Made by a program: the position numbers and the translations under genes. A stretch of DNA of 64,000 nucleotides from Methylovulum sp. (lineage in GTDB: Bacteria; Pseudomonadota; Gammaproteobacteria; Methylococcales; Methylomonadaceae), in NCBI RefSeq assembly GCF_028687615.1, contig NZ_JAQTZU010000016.1:1-64000 (forward strand). The letters run 5' to 3'. The notes beneath the pieces are model-generated. The model saw only the letters and a list, made by a program, of their open reading frames with translations. It had not been told where the DNA came from and ran no database searches. Each line of letters starts with the position of its first letter. Position 1 is the stretch's first letter. Shown piece by piece: positions 25,487 through 33,998 of the stretch.

Positions 25487-26626
25487 TTAATAAAGTGTAT
25501 GGGTGTCTTGCAAAATGGTTTGTTCGGTGATGTCGCCCCAGATGATTTTGTAAACCCAGCGGGTGTACAACAACACGATGGGCAGGAACACGACGGTGAT
25601 CCAGAACGCCCACAGCAAGGTGGTGTGGCTGGAACTGGCGTCCCACAAGGTCAGACTGGAACGCGGGTCGGTGGTGGAAATCAGCAGGAACGGGAACAGG
25701 CCAAAACCGATAGTCAACAACAAACCTGTCATGCCTACGCTGCTGAACAACAACGCAGTGATCCGGTGGTCGCCTTTACCAAACAGCCATGCCAGCACTA
25801 ACCCTGTGAAACCCAGCACCGGGGCCAGCAGCATCCAAGGATGGGCGAAAAAATGCGCCCGCCATGTTGCGCCTACCGCCACCACTGTTTTGTTCATCGG
25901 ATTGGAGGGTGCGTCGCCTGCGGGCATGTGGGTGATTTCTGGGCGGTCTATGCCGAATAACGTCCAAATCGTGGCAAGCACCAACAACAGCAACAGCACC
26001 GGCCCCAAAACATTTAAAACAGCGGTGGTGCGTTGGTAAATCACGCCCACACTACGGCATTTTAAGAACAACGCGCCGTGGAAAGTGGTCAGTGCCAAAC
26101 CAATCACCCCGCACAGCAACGCGAACGGGTTCAGCAAGCCCCAGAACGAGCCGTCATAAAAAGCCCGCAGGTCCTGGTCAAGATGGAACGGCAAGCCCAA
26201 CAACAAATTGCCGACCAACACGCCGAACAATACCGGCGGCAAGCTGCCGCCCAAAAACAAGCACCAATCCCAGGCGTTGCGCCAGCGCGGGTCTGGCAGT
26301 TTGCTGCGGTAATCAAAGCCCGCCGGACGGAAGAACAAGGCGAACAGCACCAACAGCATGGCGACATACAAACCGGAAAACAGCGTCGCGTACACGGCGG
26401 GCCAGATCGCAAAAATCGCCCCGCCCAGCAAAATCAGCCACACTTGGTTGCCTTCCCAAGTCACGCCGACGGTGTTGATGATGACGCGGCGTTCGGTGTC
26501 GGTTTTGCCAACTAGCGGCAATAAGGTGCAGACACCAAAATCAAAGCCTTCAGTGACGGCAAAGGCAATGGCGACAACGCCGATAAATAGCCACCAGATG
26601 ATACGCATGGTTTCATAATCGAACAT
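25487..26626 (-). CDS. cydB: Cytochrome bd ubiquinol oxidase subunit II
   Basis: A 379-residue membrane protein with the CydB start MFDYETMRIIWWLFIGVVAI, the motif AVTEGFDFGVCTLLP and a WEGNQVWLILLGGAIFAIWP segment, all typical. With CydA it forms the high-affinity, sulfide- and nitric-oxide-tolerant quinol oxidase. It lies 1.3 kb from cydA because two other units are interposed. Confidence 0.95.
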   Translation of the reverse strand: MFDYETMRIIWWLFIGVVAIAFAVTEGFDFGVCTLLPLVGKTDTERRVIINTVGVTWEGNQVWLILLGGAIFAIWPAVYATLFSGLYVAMLLVLFALFFRPAGFDYRSKLPDPRWRNAWDWCLFLGGSLPPVLFGVLVGNLLLGLPFHLDQDLRAFYDGSFWGLLNPFALLCGVIGLALTTFHGALFLKCRSVGVIYQRTTAVLNVLGPVLLLLLVLATIWTLFGIDRPEITHMPAGDAPSNPMNKTVVAVGATWRAHFFAHPWMLLAPVLGFTGLVLAWLFGKGDHRITALLFSSVGMTGLLLTIGFGLFPFLLISTTDPRSSLTLWDASSSHTTLLWAFWITVVFLPIVLLYTRWVYKIIWGDITEQTILQDTHTLY

Positions 26627-26690
26627 GGTTTACTCCTCAAAGTGTAGGCTGGGATGAGTGTGCGAACCCCAGCAATCCGCATCTAGCCAA

Positions 26691-27191
26691 TTAATGGCCG
26701 TGGTGTTGCATTGATCCGCCGGGTATCGCATGGCGGGCGTGGTCGCTCAACTGCGCATCAAAATACTGGTGTACCGCCGCTATCAGCTTCGGGTCAGTGC
26801 TGACGTAAGCGATTTGGGCACCGTCCGCCAATTCCCGGTAAGCAAATTGGATATGGCTAAATCCGGTACGCAAGTCCTGCACACCTGGCATGGTGTCGCC
26901 GTGGATGCGCATCGGCCCGGAAAAATCACCTTCACCAAAACACTTTGCCAAAGCCGATAAATGGTCGCGGATCAGGCCGATTTGTTTGTGGTCATTGGCA
27001 TCTTTGGCAAGCACTTGCTGGATGCCGCCTGTGTCAGTTTGGGTGAAAACGTGCTGGGTTTTGTCCAGGTCAAACGGCATGACATGGACACCGCGTGCCA
27101 CGACTTCATCCAGACGCGCGGGGCTGGCGGGTTGCACGGCATAAGCGCTAGGCATCATTAACAAGCCTAGAGCCAAGCAAATTTTATTCAT
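26691..27191 (-). CDS. Secreted conserved protein of unknown function
   Basis: A 166-residue protein with signal peptide MNKICLALGLLMMPSAYA. The mature part contains HVMPFDLDKTQHVFTQTDTG, IQQVLAKDANDHKQIGLIRDHL, FGEGDFSGPMRIHGDTMPGV and a final HQYFDAQLSDHARHAIPGG. I recognise this family from database entries sometimes misnamed aspartate carbamoyltransferase, but it lacks that enzyme's fold and motifs. The conserved His residues and the tail QHHGH could bind metal. Start at 27191 is set by GGAG at proper distance. It sits between cydA and cydB in the same direction. Confidence 0.7.
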   Translation of the reverse strand: MNKICLALGLLMMPSAYAVQPASPARLDEVVARGVHVMPFDLDKTQHVFTQTDTGGIQQVLAKDANDHKQIGLIRDHLSALAKCFGEGDFSGPMRIHGDTMPGVQDLRTGFSHIQFAYRELADGAQIAYVSTDPKLIAAVHQYFDAQLSDHARHAIPGGSMQHHGH

Positions 27192-27292
27192 TATGGTCAT
27201 CTCCGTTATTGCTACAAATGTTGTTCTGAAATCCCTTACCCAGTGCGAGCAAACCAGCTATACTGCCAACCCTGATTTTGTAAGGAAAAGCT

Positions 27293-27520
27293 ATGAACCT
27301 GCCCGAAACCATTTACCAACGCAGCTTATTGTTGCCCGAAAATGCCGCAGCTGAAGTGCTGGCATTCATCGAATTGCTAGAGCGGCGCGAGCAGCAAACC
27401 GCTGGCGCAGATGCCCAACGCCGCCAAACCGCACTGGCCCATATCGCGGCAGCCCACATTCCGTGGCAAGGCAAACCCATTCCTGACCGTGCCGCCCTCT
27501 ACGATGATGCCAGGGCTTAA
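27293..27520 (+). CDS. Putative antitoxin of a second PIN toxin
   Basis: A 75-residue protein (MNLPETIYQRSLLLPENAAA, then EVLAFIELLERREQ) like small DUF2281-type antitoxins, with a C-terminal toxin-contact region IPWQGKPIPDRAALYDDARA. It overlaps the PIN toxin gene at 27507 and reads against the cyd genes. Confidence 0.7.
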   Translation: MNLPETIYQRSLLLPENAAAEVLAFIELLERREQQTAGADAQRRQTALAHIAAAHIPWQGKPIPDRAALYDDARA

Positions 27521-27917
27521 TTCGACTTATTTCCTCGACACTAACATCGTGCTTTATGCCTACGGTACGGATGCCGGGAAAAAAGCCAGTGCCCTCGCGC
27601 TATTGGCCGCAAATCCAATGATTTCCACTCAAGTCATTAACGAATGCAGCCATGTCATGCGTCGGAAATTACGCTGGCCGCCACGCCAAGTTGCCGCTGA
27701 ATTGGACATTTTGCTCGAACTTGTCCAATTACATACTATCCACATCCAGCACATCCGGTCAGCTTGGCAGTTAGCCGGCCGATACGGTTTTAGCCATTAC
27801 GACAGCCTGATAATCGCCAGTGCGTTGGCAATCGGTTGCAATCATCTATACAGCGAAGATTTGCAACACGATCAATTAATTGCCGACCAACTCCGCATCA
27901 TTAACCCGTTTTTGTAG
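27507..27917 (+). CDS. PIN-domain ribonuclease toxin
   Basis: A 136-residue PIN protein: YFLDTNIVLYAYG has the first Asp (residue 11), INECSHVMRRKL the Glu, FSHYDSLIIASAL the third acidic site and LYSEDLQHDQ the last. It starts within the end of the antitoxin gene and its stop is 10 bp from the cydA stop on the other strand, so the pair is convergent with cydA. Confidence 0.83.
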   Translation: MPGLNSTYFLDTNIVLYAYGTDAGKKASALALLAANPMISTQVINECSHVMRRKLRWPPRQVAAELDILLELVQLHTIHIQHIRSAWQLAGRYGFSHYDSLIIASALAIGCNHLYSEDLQHDQLIADQLRIINPFL

Positions 27918-27927
27918 CTGCCCCCAC

Positions 27928-29487
27928 TTAATGCACAGCCTTCAATTCAAAAAAGTACCGCCCGGTATGCAAACTGCTAGGTCCCAAGCGCACATATTTG
28001 AGCATCAGATACAGCTCAATAATCAGCAACACCGTGTAAAACAGGGCGAATCCGGCGATGCTGAACCATAATTGCCCGGTGCTGATGCTGGACACGCTCA
28101 GATGGGTAGGCAACACGCCGGAAATTGTCCACGGTTGGCGGCCCACTTCGGCGACAAACCAGCCGGTTTCAGCCGCTATCCACGGCAGCGGGATGCACCA
28201 GACCGCCAGGCGCATCAGCCAGCGTTTTTGGTCGGCGACGCGGGTGGCGCAGTAGTAAAAGGCCATCGCAAACACAAACAGCATGGTAAAACCACACGCC
28301 ACCATGACGCGGAACGTCCAGAACAGCGGCGCGACTTTGGGGATGGTGTCGTTGGCGGCTTTTTCGATAGTCGCCGTATCGGCATCGACGACGTTTTCGG
28401 TGTATTTTTTCAGCAGCAAGCCATAGCCCAAATCAGCTTTGTGGCTGGCAAATGCTTGCAAAGTCGCCTCGCTATGGTCGCCACCGCGCAGTTTTTGCAG
28501 CTCCCCATACGCCACCATGCCATTTTTGACCCGCACCAAACTGTCTGCACGCAATTCTTTCAAGCCTTTGACAGGTTCGTCTATCGAGCGGGTGGCGATC
28601 AGACCCAAGACATACGGGATTTTGATGGCATAATCGGTATGCTGGGTTGCTTGGTTGGGGAAGCCAAAGGCGGTAAAACTGGCGGGTGCGGCTTCAGTTT
28701 CCCATTCCGCCTCAATCGCGGCGAGCTTGATTTTTTGGGTTTCGCCTTGGGTGTAGCCACTTTCGTCGCCCAACACAATCACCGACAAAATCGAAGCCAA
28801 ACCAAACGCCGAGGCGATGGAAAAAGAACGGCGGGCAAAGCCGATGTCGCGTTTGTTCAGCAAATACCACGAGCTGATGCCGAGCACGAACATCGAGCCG
28901 GTGACATAACCCGCCGCCACGGTGTGGACGAATTTGACCTGGGCGACCGGGTTTAAAATGACATCGGCGAAGCTGGTCATTTCCATGCGTAGCGTTTCGT
29001 AATTGAATTCCGCGCCGACCGGATACTGCATCCAACCGTTAGCAATCAGAATCCACAAAGCCGACAAGCTGGTGCCGACGGCGAGCAGCCAGGTCACGAT
29101 CAAATGCTGGACTTTGGTCAATTTGTCCCAGCCGAAGAAAAACAGCCCGACAAAGGTCGATTCCAGGAAAAACGCCATCCAGCCTTCGCTAGCCAGCAAA
29201 GGCCCGAAAATATCGCCGACATAATGCGAGTAATACGCCCAATTGGTGCCGAACTGGAATTCCAGCGTGATGCCGGTGGTCACGCCCATCGCGAAGTTGA
29301 TCCCGAACAGCTTGCCCCAGAATTGGGTCATGTCCTTGTAGACTTCCTTGCCGGTCATCACATACACGGATTCCATAATGCCGAGGATAAAGGTCATGCC
29401 CAAGGTCAGCGGCACGAACAAAAAATGGTACAGCGCGGTCAGGCCAAATTGCAGCCGCGATAGCATGACAATATCATCGCCGATCAT
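27928..29487 (-). CDS. cydA: Cytochrome bd ubiquinol oxidase subunit I
   Basis: A 519-residue subunit with MLSRLQFGLTALYHFLFVPLTLG at the start (haem ligand His in the first helix), the quinol-loop region, and the conserved GRQPWTISGVLPT. Start at 29487 is set by AAAGGAGATCC. It binds haems b558, b595 and d. The cydP-like gene lies directly upstream with a 14-bp overlap. The 1.3-kb gap to cydB is unusual. Confidence 0.95.
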   Translation of the reverse strand: MIGDDIVMLSRLQFGLTALYHFLFVPLTLGMTFILGIMESVYVMTGKEVYKDMTQFWGKLFGINFAMGVTTGITLEFQFGTNWAYYSHYVGDIFGPLLASEGWMAFFLESTFVGLFFFGWDKLTKVQHLIVTWLLAVGTSLSALWILIANGWMQYPVGAEFNYETLRMEMTSFADVILNPVAQVKFVHTVAAGYVTGSMFVLGISSWYLLNKRDIGFARRSFSIASAFGLASILSVIVLGDESGYTQGETQKIKLAAIEAEWETEAAPASFTAFGFPNQATQHTDYAIKIPYVLGLIATRSIDEPVKGLKELRADSLVRVKNGMVAYGELQKLRGGDHSEATLQAFASHKADLGYGLLLKKYTENVVDADTATIEKAANDTIPKVAPLFWTFRVMVACGFTMLFVFAMAFYYCATRVADQKRWLMRLAVWCIPLPWIAAETGWFVAEVGRQPWTISGVLPTHLSVSSISTGQLWFSIAGFALFYTVLLIIELYLMLKYVRLGPSSLHTGRYFFELKAVH

Positions 29488-29686
29488 AATGGATCTCCTT
29501 TGTGGATGGATAAATAGGGGCTTGCGTAGGTAAGGCAAAATGGGCGGCAATATCGGGCTTAACGGCGGGACGGCCTTGCCACCGGAACAACAAAAACCAC
29601 AAGCCTGTCAGCAAGATGATTTTTAGCAATAAAGCCAAGCCGATTTCCCATCGTAACGGGGTTTTGTTGGTAGTATTATTGATCAT
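29474..29686 (-). CDS. CydP-like small subunit of cytochrome bd
   Basis: A 70-residue single-span protein: LRWEIGLALLLKIILLTGLWFLLFRW forms the membrane helix, followed by a basic end. It matches the small protein encoded directly upstream of cydA in many proteobacteria and called CydP. AGGAGG precedes the ATG at 29686. It overlaps both neighbours by about 11-14 bp. Confidence 0.75.
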   Translation of the reverse strand: MINNTTNKTPLRWEIGLALLLKIILLTGLWFLLFRWQGRPAVKPDIAAHFALPTQAPIYPSTKEIHYDRR

Positions 29687-30770
29687 GATTGCCTCCTGAC
29701 ATGGTTGGCGTAACATGGCCGGGTGCCGACATCATTAAGCTGTTCTGCCCATTGTTAAAAAGCGCCACTCCTCGGTTTGCCATCATCAGCCCCATCACCA
29801 TAACCAATACCCCGGACACCCGCACTAACTGGTGCATCGCTTTCGCAGGCAACAGGCTGGCAAATGCGCCAAACCCCAACAATGGCAGCAACGTTCCTAT
29901 GCTGAACAAACTTAAAATCTTGGCGCCTTGCAAGGGGTCGCCGCTACCTGCCGCCATGATATACATGGCTTGCAACGGGCCGCAACCAAGCAATAAGCCG
30001 GTTAGTAACCCAGTCAACAAAGGGCTGCGCCGCTTGTGCATAGCTCCAGTGATTTGCCGGTTTGCCGATGGGGGCAAGCGTAGCGTGAATCGTCGCAATA
30101 CCGTAAACACGTTGAGCATTTTTAAGCCATACAAAATCAAAAACACACTGGCAGCCAAGGCGGCGATGCCACGCATTTGTGGCGTGATGGCAATGCCCGC
30201 ACCCAACAAGCCAAAGCCCGCACCTAACACGCTATATGACAATGTCTTGCCAAAGCCATAACTTAAATGCCCCAACAACTGGCGTATCCGGCTCTGATGT
30301 TGGTCAGTGTAAGCAACCACAAAACCGCCGCACATGCCTATGCAATGAAAGCCAGTTAAAAAGCCAACGCCCAGCAATAAAACATCATCCATTCGCGGTT
30401 TGATGAGCTGCATCACACCCGGCATCTGGTTTTTACCCCAAAATACCAAACCGCCGACTAACACCAGCAACAATAAAAAAACAATAATCTTGTAAAGCGT
30501 GCCTGGGGCATCCGGCCTTGCATCGACAACTGGATCTAAAACTGGATCTAAAACTGGATCTAAAACTGGATAGCCTTTAGCTTCAATGGCTAGACGGATT
30601 TGATCGAGATTGAGCTTATCATCATCATACTCTAGCCTGACGCTTTGCCTGACATAATCGGCTTTTGCATCCACTACGCCGGGCAAAGCCATGACCGCCG
30701 CATTGATGATGTCCTGGCAACCGCTACAAACCATTTGCTTGACTTGCAATTGTGTGATTCTCATGACCAT
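29676..30770 (-). CDS. HMA domain fused to a TauE/SafE-type (CcdA-like) membrane domain
   Basis: A 364-residue protein. Residues 1-65 form a heavy-metal-associated ferredoxin-like domain with a CxxC copper site (QMVCSGCQDII). A linker of repeated LDPV units follows (12-bp DNA repeat near 30530-30572), then one helix and a six-helix domain with GFHCIGMCGGFVVAY and LLLGCGPLQAMYIMAAGSG, the paired Cys helices of the sulfite exporter/CcoH-like membrane family. The arrangement suggests copper or thiol transfer during oxidase assembly. Its gene overlaps cydP by 11 bp and precedes it. ATG at 30770 is preferred over the upstream TTG because of GGGGGAAG. Confidence 0.82.
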   Translation of the reverse strand: MVMRITQLQVKQMVCSGCQDIINAAVMALPGVVDAKADYVRQSVRLEYDDDKLNLDQIRLAIEAKGYPVLDPVLDPVLDPVVDARPDAPGTLYKIIVFLLLLVLVGGLVFWGKNQMPGVMQLIKPRMDDVLLLGVGFLTGFHCIGMCGGFVVAYTDQHQSRIRQLLGHLSYGFGKTLSYSVLGAGFGLLGAGIAITPQMRGIAALAASVFLILYGLKMLNVFTVLRRFTLRLPPSANRQITGAMHKRRSPLLTGLLTGLLLGCGPLQAMYIMAAGSGDPLQGAKILSLFSIGTLLPLLGFGAFASLLPAKAMHQLVRVSGVLVMVMGLMMANRGVALFNNGQNSLMMSAPGHVTPTMSGGNHDQ

Positions 30771-30805
30771 AAACTCATCTTCCCCCTTCAACCTAGGCTT
30801 TGGTT

Positions 30806-31231
30806 TTAATCGTTGTCATCAGGCAACGGTTTGCGGAGCAACCTTGTCGATAAGGCCAACACCAAAATTGCCGCCGATACCAACAACACGTCCAAACCCG
30901 CTTGGTGGTGCGCCTGCACATCGGCAATCAGTAGCCGCGACAAGGCGGTGATGGCGATAAAAATCAGGCAGCGTACAGGCATGGCGTTAGTCTGAAAGTA
31001 AATGCCGACCATCGCGCCCAACTCTAAGTAGATGAACAGCAATAAAATATCGCTTATCGTGGCATGACCAATGCTCACCATGCCTACAAACGAACTTATC
31101 GCCGACCAAACCACACTGGCACCGATAACAAAAAGGGCTAAATAATGAAACATTTCAATCAACAAATTACCCAATTCGTCAATCCAGGCCTTTAAGGTTT
31201 CGCGAAACTCGCTCAGTTGGTTTTGCTTCAT
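30806..31231 (-). CDS. PsiE-family membrane protein
   Basis: A 141-residue protein with four predicted membrane helices (LALFVIGASVVWSAISSFVG, ILLLFIYLELGAMVGIYF, CLIFIAITALSRLLIAD and a final LLVSAAILVLAL). It matches the phosphate-starvation-inducible PsiE family, whose molecular role is unknown. It is 36 bp upstream of the HMA-TauE gene and may start that operon. Confidence 0.8.
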   Translation of the reverse strand: MKQNQLSEFRETLKAWIDELGNLLIEMFHYLALFVIGASVVWSAISSFVGMVSIGHATISDILLLFIYLELGAMVGIYFQTNAMPVRCLIFIAITALSRLLIADVQAHHQAGLDVLLVSAAILVLALSTRLLRKPLPDDND

Positions 31232-31924
31232 AATATCTATGGTTCCAAACGCTTATATGAAACATAACTGTAATCGCGGAACGTCCAATTGTCTTTTTTT
31301 TTGTAAAAATTTTTTGAAAAAGTGCCGTTAGCTTATTATCAATCTTTGTGGCAGTACATAATAAAATTCTAATGCAACTGCCGAGCCAATATGCCACAGA
31401 TAATAATTAAATTTTAACCCACTGTTTTCATTTGTTTTTATTTGATACGAATAAACCATTTATAAATGAAGTTGTTTCAATTCAAAAAATACTAGAAACA
31501 AATATATTTCATAATGAAACAAAAATGAAACATATTCGGATTATATACTTTACATGGTCAGTTTTCGGTTTTTGGAGCGCGGTCATGACCGTAGCGGGCG
31601 GCTCCCCGTGTTCCCATCAGTTTGCAGCGTCCCACTAAAAACCCAAAACTTGACCGTTTGAAGTATTAGTTAGGCGTCAGTTTGGGTAACAACTGTGATA
31701 CAACTGTGATACAACGATGATACAAATCACAGATAGCCATAGAATTTGTAAGTTTGTAGAGGGTACAAATACCTGCCAATCTATAAATCCCTCGCCAAGT
31801 GGCCTGCGGAATATGCCTGCAGAATATGAAAGAAGAGAATGTGAAGGGAGATTTATTTATTATTCAGGATAATAGAAGGACTTCCCTGCCCTTCTATTGC
31901 CCGGCATAATTTCAACAGCGGTGA
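31232..31924. other. Long AT-rich intergenic region with repeats
   Basis: No convincing gene. It holds an imperfect inverted repeat of about 100 bp (31556-31655: GGTCAGTTTTCGGTTTTT against AAAAACCCAAAACTTGACC) with an inner CGGTCATGACCG palindrome, and three tandem 11-bp units ACAACTGTGAT (31689-31721, last copy degenerate). The first could be a decayed MITE. The upstream part (31232-31420) should contain the promoter of the PsiE-cyd operon. Confidence 0.5.
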
Positions 31925-33670
31925 CTAGTCTTCGAAATCAGGACCGTTATGGCAATCAAAACAAGTCACTTTATTTCCAGCCGGGTATTGCTTTGTACCG
32001 AGTTCAGTGACAAACACCCGGTTTGCGGCAACCTTGGCTAATGGCGAGCCTTTTAAATCCAAACCATGACAGGATTGGCAAGACTTGGCATTACGCTCAT
32101 AGAAATCCCCATGCCCACCATTGATCCATTCTTTGTCATTGACATTGTGCATACCATGCGGCCCATTTAAGGTCAACGCCAGACTGCCATTTTTATGGCA
32201 AGTCGTGCATTCCATAATGGTGCCGGTATGGCCTTGTGCTTTAATCGCCGCGACATTGTCATTAGGATGCTTGGCATCTCCAGGCCAGATGGCATGGGTG
32301 CTATTATGGCAATTTTCGCATAATACCCCGCCGTGGCCTTTGCTGAAGCGGTACAAGGTATCTGTCTGTTCGGCAAAGCGTTTATTGCTTGCCAAGCGTG
32401 GCGATGCGGCAAGGTCATTGAGGTCAAAGGCAAAATGTTCGCGCAGGCCATCCGCCGAGGTGCTGGCCGTGACCGGCAGATGATTGGTTTCATCACCGGT
32501 GTGGCAAGATTGGCAACGAGGCAAATCGACCCAAGGGCGGCGTTTGCCCCCATCATTTTTGCCATCTAATGAACCTCCTGTTTTGAGAGGGTAATGCCCG
32601 CCCGTCGCCTGCATATTGCCGTGGCAGTTTTGGCAGGTGACATTCTCGGTCATCGCCCCCCGTAAACAGCGCGTCTCGCTGCCTGGATGGCATTGGTAAC
32701 AACTTTGCTTGGCAGGACTGGGGATTTTTCCACCGACCAGGACGGGTTGGTCAGGAAGTTTTTCGCCATTCAACACCATTTTGTTGGCATGGTTATCGTG
32801 CATCACCGCTGACATGGTCTTATGCAGTTTTTGTACTTCGCTAGGCCCTGATCCGGTCAAATCAAGTGCAGGGGAATAATGGCAGGATGCGCATAAAACG
32901 GGTTTGGCGGCTTCCAGAGCCGTCGTAAATTTAGCGTCGTGCAGTTTTAAGACATTTTCCCGATATTGGACGCTAGGATCGGGGTTCAACGACCAAGCGA
33001 TTTTCGGATACTTGATTGGATCGGCGGCACTGGCATTCGTGGCATGGCAGTTTTGGCAAGTGGTTTCATCTGAAACAGGCAAAACAATCTGGGTCGAAGC
33101 TCCCGCCAGTGCCTTATGGGTGGCGGAATTGCCGGCCTGAATTTTTAACAGCGGGTAGAAATTCTTGTTGCCGTCATCATCAATCGGCAAAATCGGGATG
33201 CCAGGGGCTTTAAAAATGCCCGCTCCGTTGATCCAGGAAAAAGATTTGTCAGCGCGGGTTTTAGCATCATTAGGCATGGTCAAACCAAAAATACCCACAC
33301 CGTTAGCTAAATTTAGCCCGTAAGCTTGTTGATATGACCAAAAATTGGTTTTAGGATTACCGTATTTGTCTTTCCATGAGCTGTTGATCGAGCCTAAACG
33401 ATCAGCGGCGGGGGCATAAGTCAGTTCCACACCGTTGCTTGGCGATAATACTGAAGGATGGCCTTGTGTATCAATGCCGATCACTTGTGCTTGCACGACA
33501 TTAAACGGCGGCAAAATAGTAAATGTGGAAAAGTCATCATCCACGCAGTGCATACCTAGATCGTTCACCGCGAATACTTTATATTCTTGTATCGTGGCAC
33601 TACTTGCAAAGCCACTGATTAACAATAAATAAACCAGCAAAACAACGGATTGAAGTTTTGATTTAACCAT
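31925..33670 (-). CDS. Secreted nine-haem c-type cytochrome
   Basis: A 581-residue exported protein (signal peptide MVKSKLQSVVLLVYLLLISGFASS). It has nine CxxCH haem sites, in order CQNCH, CASCH, CYQCH, CQNCH, CQSCH, CENCH, CTTCH, CQSCH and CFDCH, all within residues of roughly 200-580, while the first 200 residues carry none. It has no membrane anchor after the signal peptide. The haem spacing is irregular and the family is not recognised as a nitrite or hydroxylamine enzyme. A role in periplasmic or extracellular electron transfer is likely. It is monocistronic. Confidence 0.9.
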   Translation of the reverse strand: MVKSKLQSVVLLVYLLLISGFASSATIQEYKVFAVNDLGMHCVDDDFSTFTILPPFNVVQAQVIGIDTQGHPSVLSPSNGVELTYAPAADRLGSINSSWKDKYGNPKTNFWSYQQAYGLNLANGVGIFGLTMPNDAKTRADKSFSWINGAGIFKAPGIPILPIDDDGNKNFYPLLKIQAGNSATHKALAGASTQIVLPVSDETTCQNCHATNASAADPIKYPKIAWSLNPDPSVQYRENVLKLHDAKFTTALEAAKPVLCASCHYSPALDLTGSGPSEVQKLHKTMSAVMHDNHANKMVLNGEKLPDQPVLVGGKIPSPAKQSCYQCHPGSETRCLRGAMTENVTCQNCHGNMQATGGHYPLKTGGSLDGKNDGGKRRPWVDLPRCQSCHTGDETNHLPVTASTSADGLREHFAFDLNDLAASPRLASNKRFAEQTDTLYRFSKGHGGVLCENCHNSTHAIWPGDAKHPNDNVAAIKAQGHTGTIMECTTCHKNGSLALTLNGPHGMHNVNDKEWINGGHGDFYERNAKSCQSCHGLDLKGSPLAKVAANRVFVTELGTKQYPAGNKVTCFDCHNGPDFED

Positions 33671-33998
33671 AAAAACCCCCTATAAAATTTTTGGCGAAGT
33701 TAAGATTTAGATGTGTAAATAACCACAAGCTTAGTAGTATATTGTTTTTTTCTTATTAACACCCCTTTTTTCTATCAGCCAATTGCCCCACCCCGCGCTA
33801 AGCGCAGAATTAAAATGACTTTTCGTTGTTGGAGATCATAGAAATCCATTTTCCCCTAAAAGATTAGCCAGAAACCGAAAAAAAAACAGGGGAGATGGCA
33901 ACTTTATTTACCGATGATTGGAGCGATAAGGTGGATCCTGAAATGCTGAAACACGGAAATATCGGGCATAAACTATATGCCCGACTTCCCGCAACCCA
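33671..33998. other. Intergenic region with promoter space and a glgP-end hairpin
   Basis: The right part, about 33963-33983, holds CGGGCATA...TATGCCCG, a hairpin 15 bp past the glgP stop and a probable terminator, though without a strong T run. The left part should contain the promoter for the nine-haem cytochrome. No gene is seen; the small plus-strand reading that overlaps glgP looks like chance. Confidence 0.5.

Noticed and set aside
26691..27191. Aspartate carbamoyltransferase
   Set aside because: A signal peptide and length of 166 residues, and no carbamoyl-phosphate motif; the name used for some relatives appears to be an error.
28072..28956. 294-codon plus-strand frame opposite cydA
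   Set aside because: cydA is certain from its motifs; the opposite frame has no domain or ribosome-binding site.
31432..31638. 68-codon frame in the 690-bp gap
   Set aside because: It crosses the imperfect inverted repeat and has no known motif.
31689..31721. Possible CRISPR-like array
   Set aside because: Units are 11 bp in direct tandem with no spacers, and there are no cas genes in the window.
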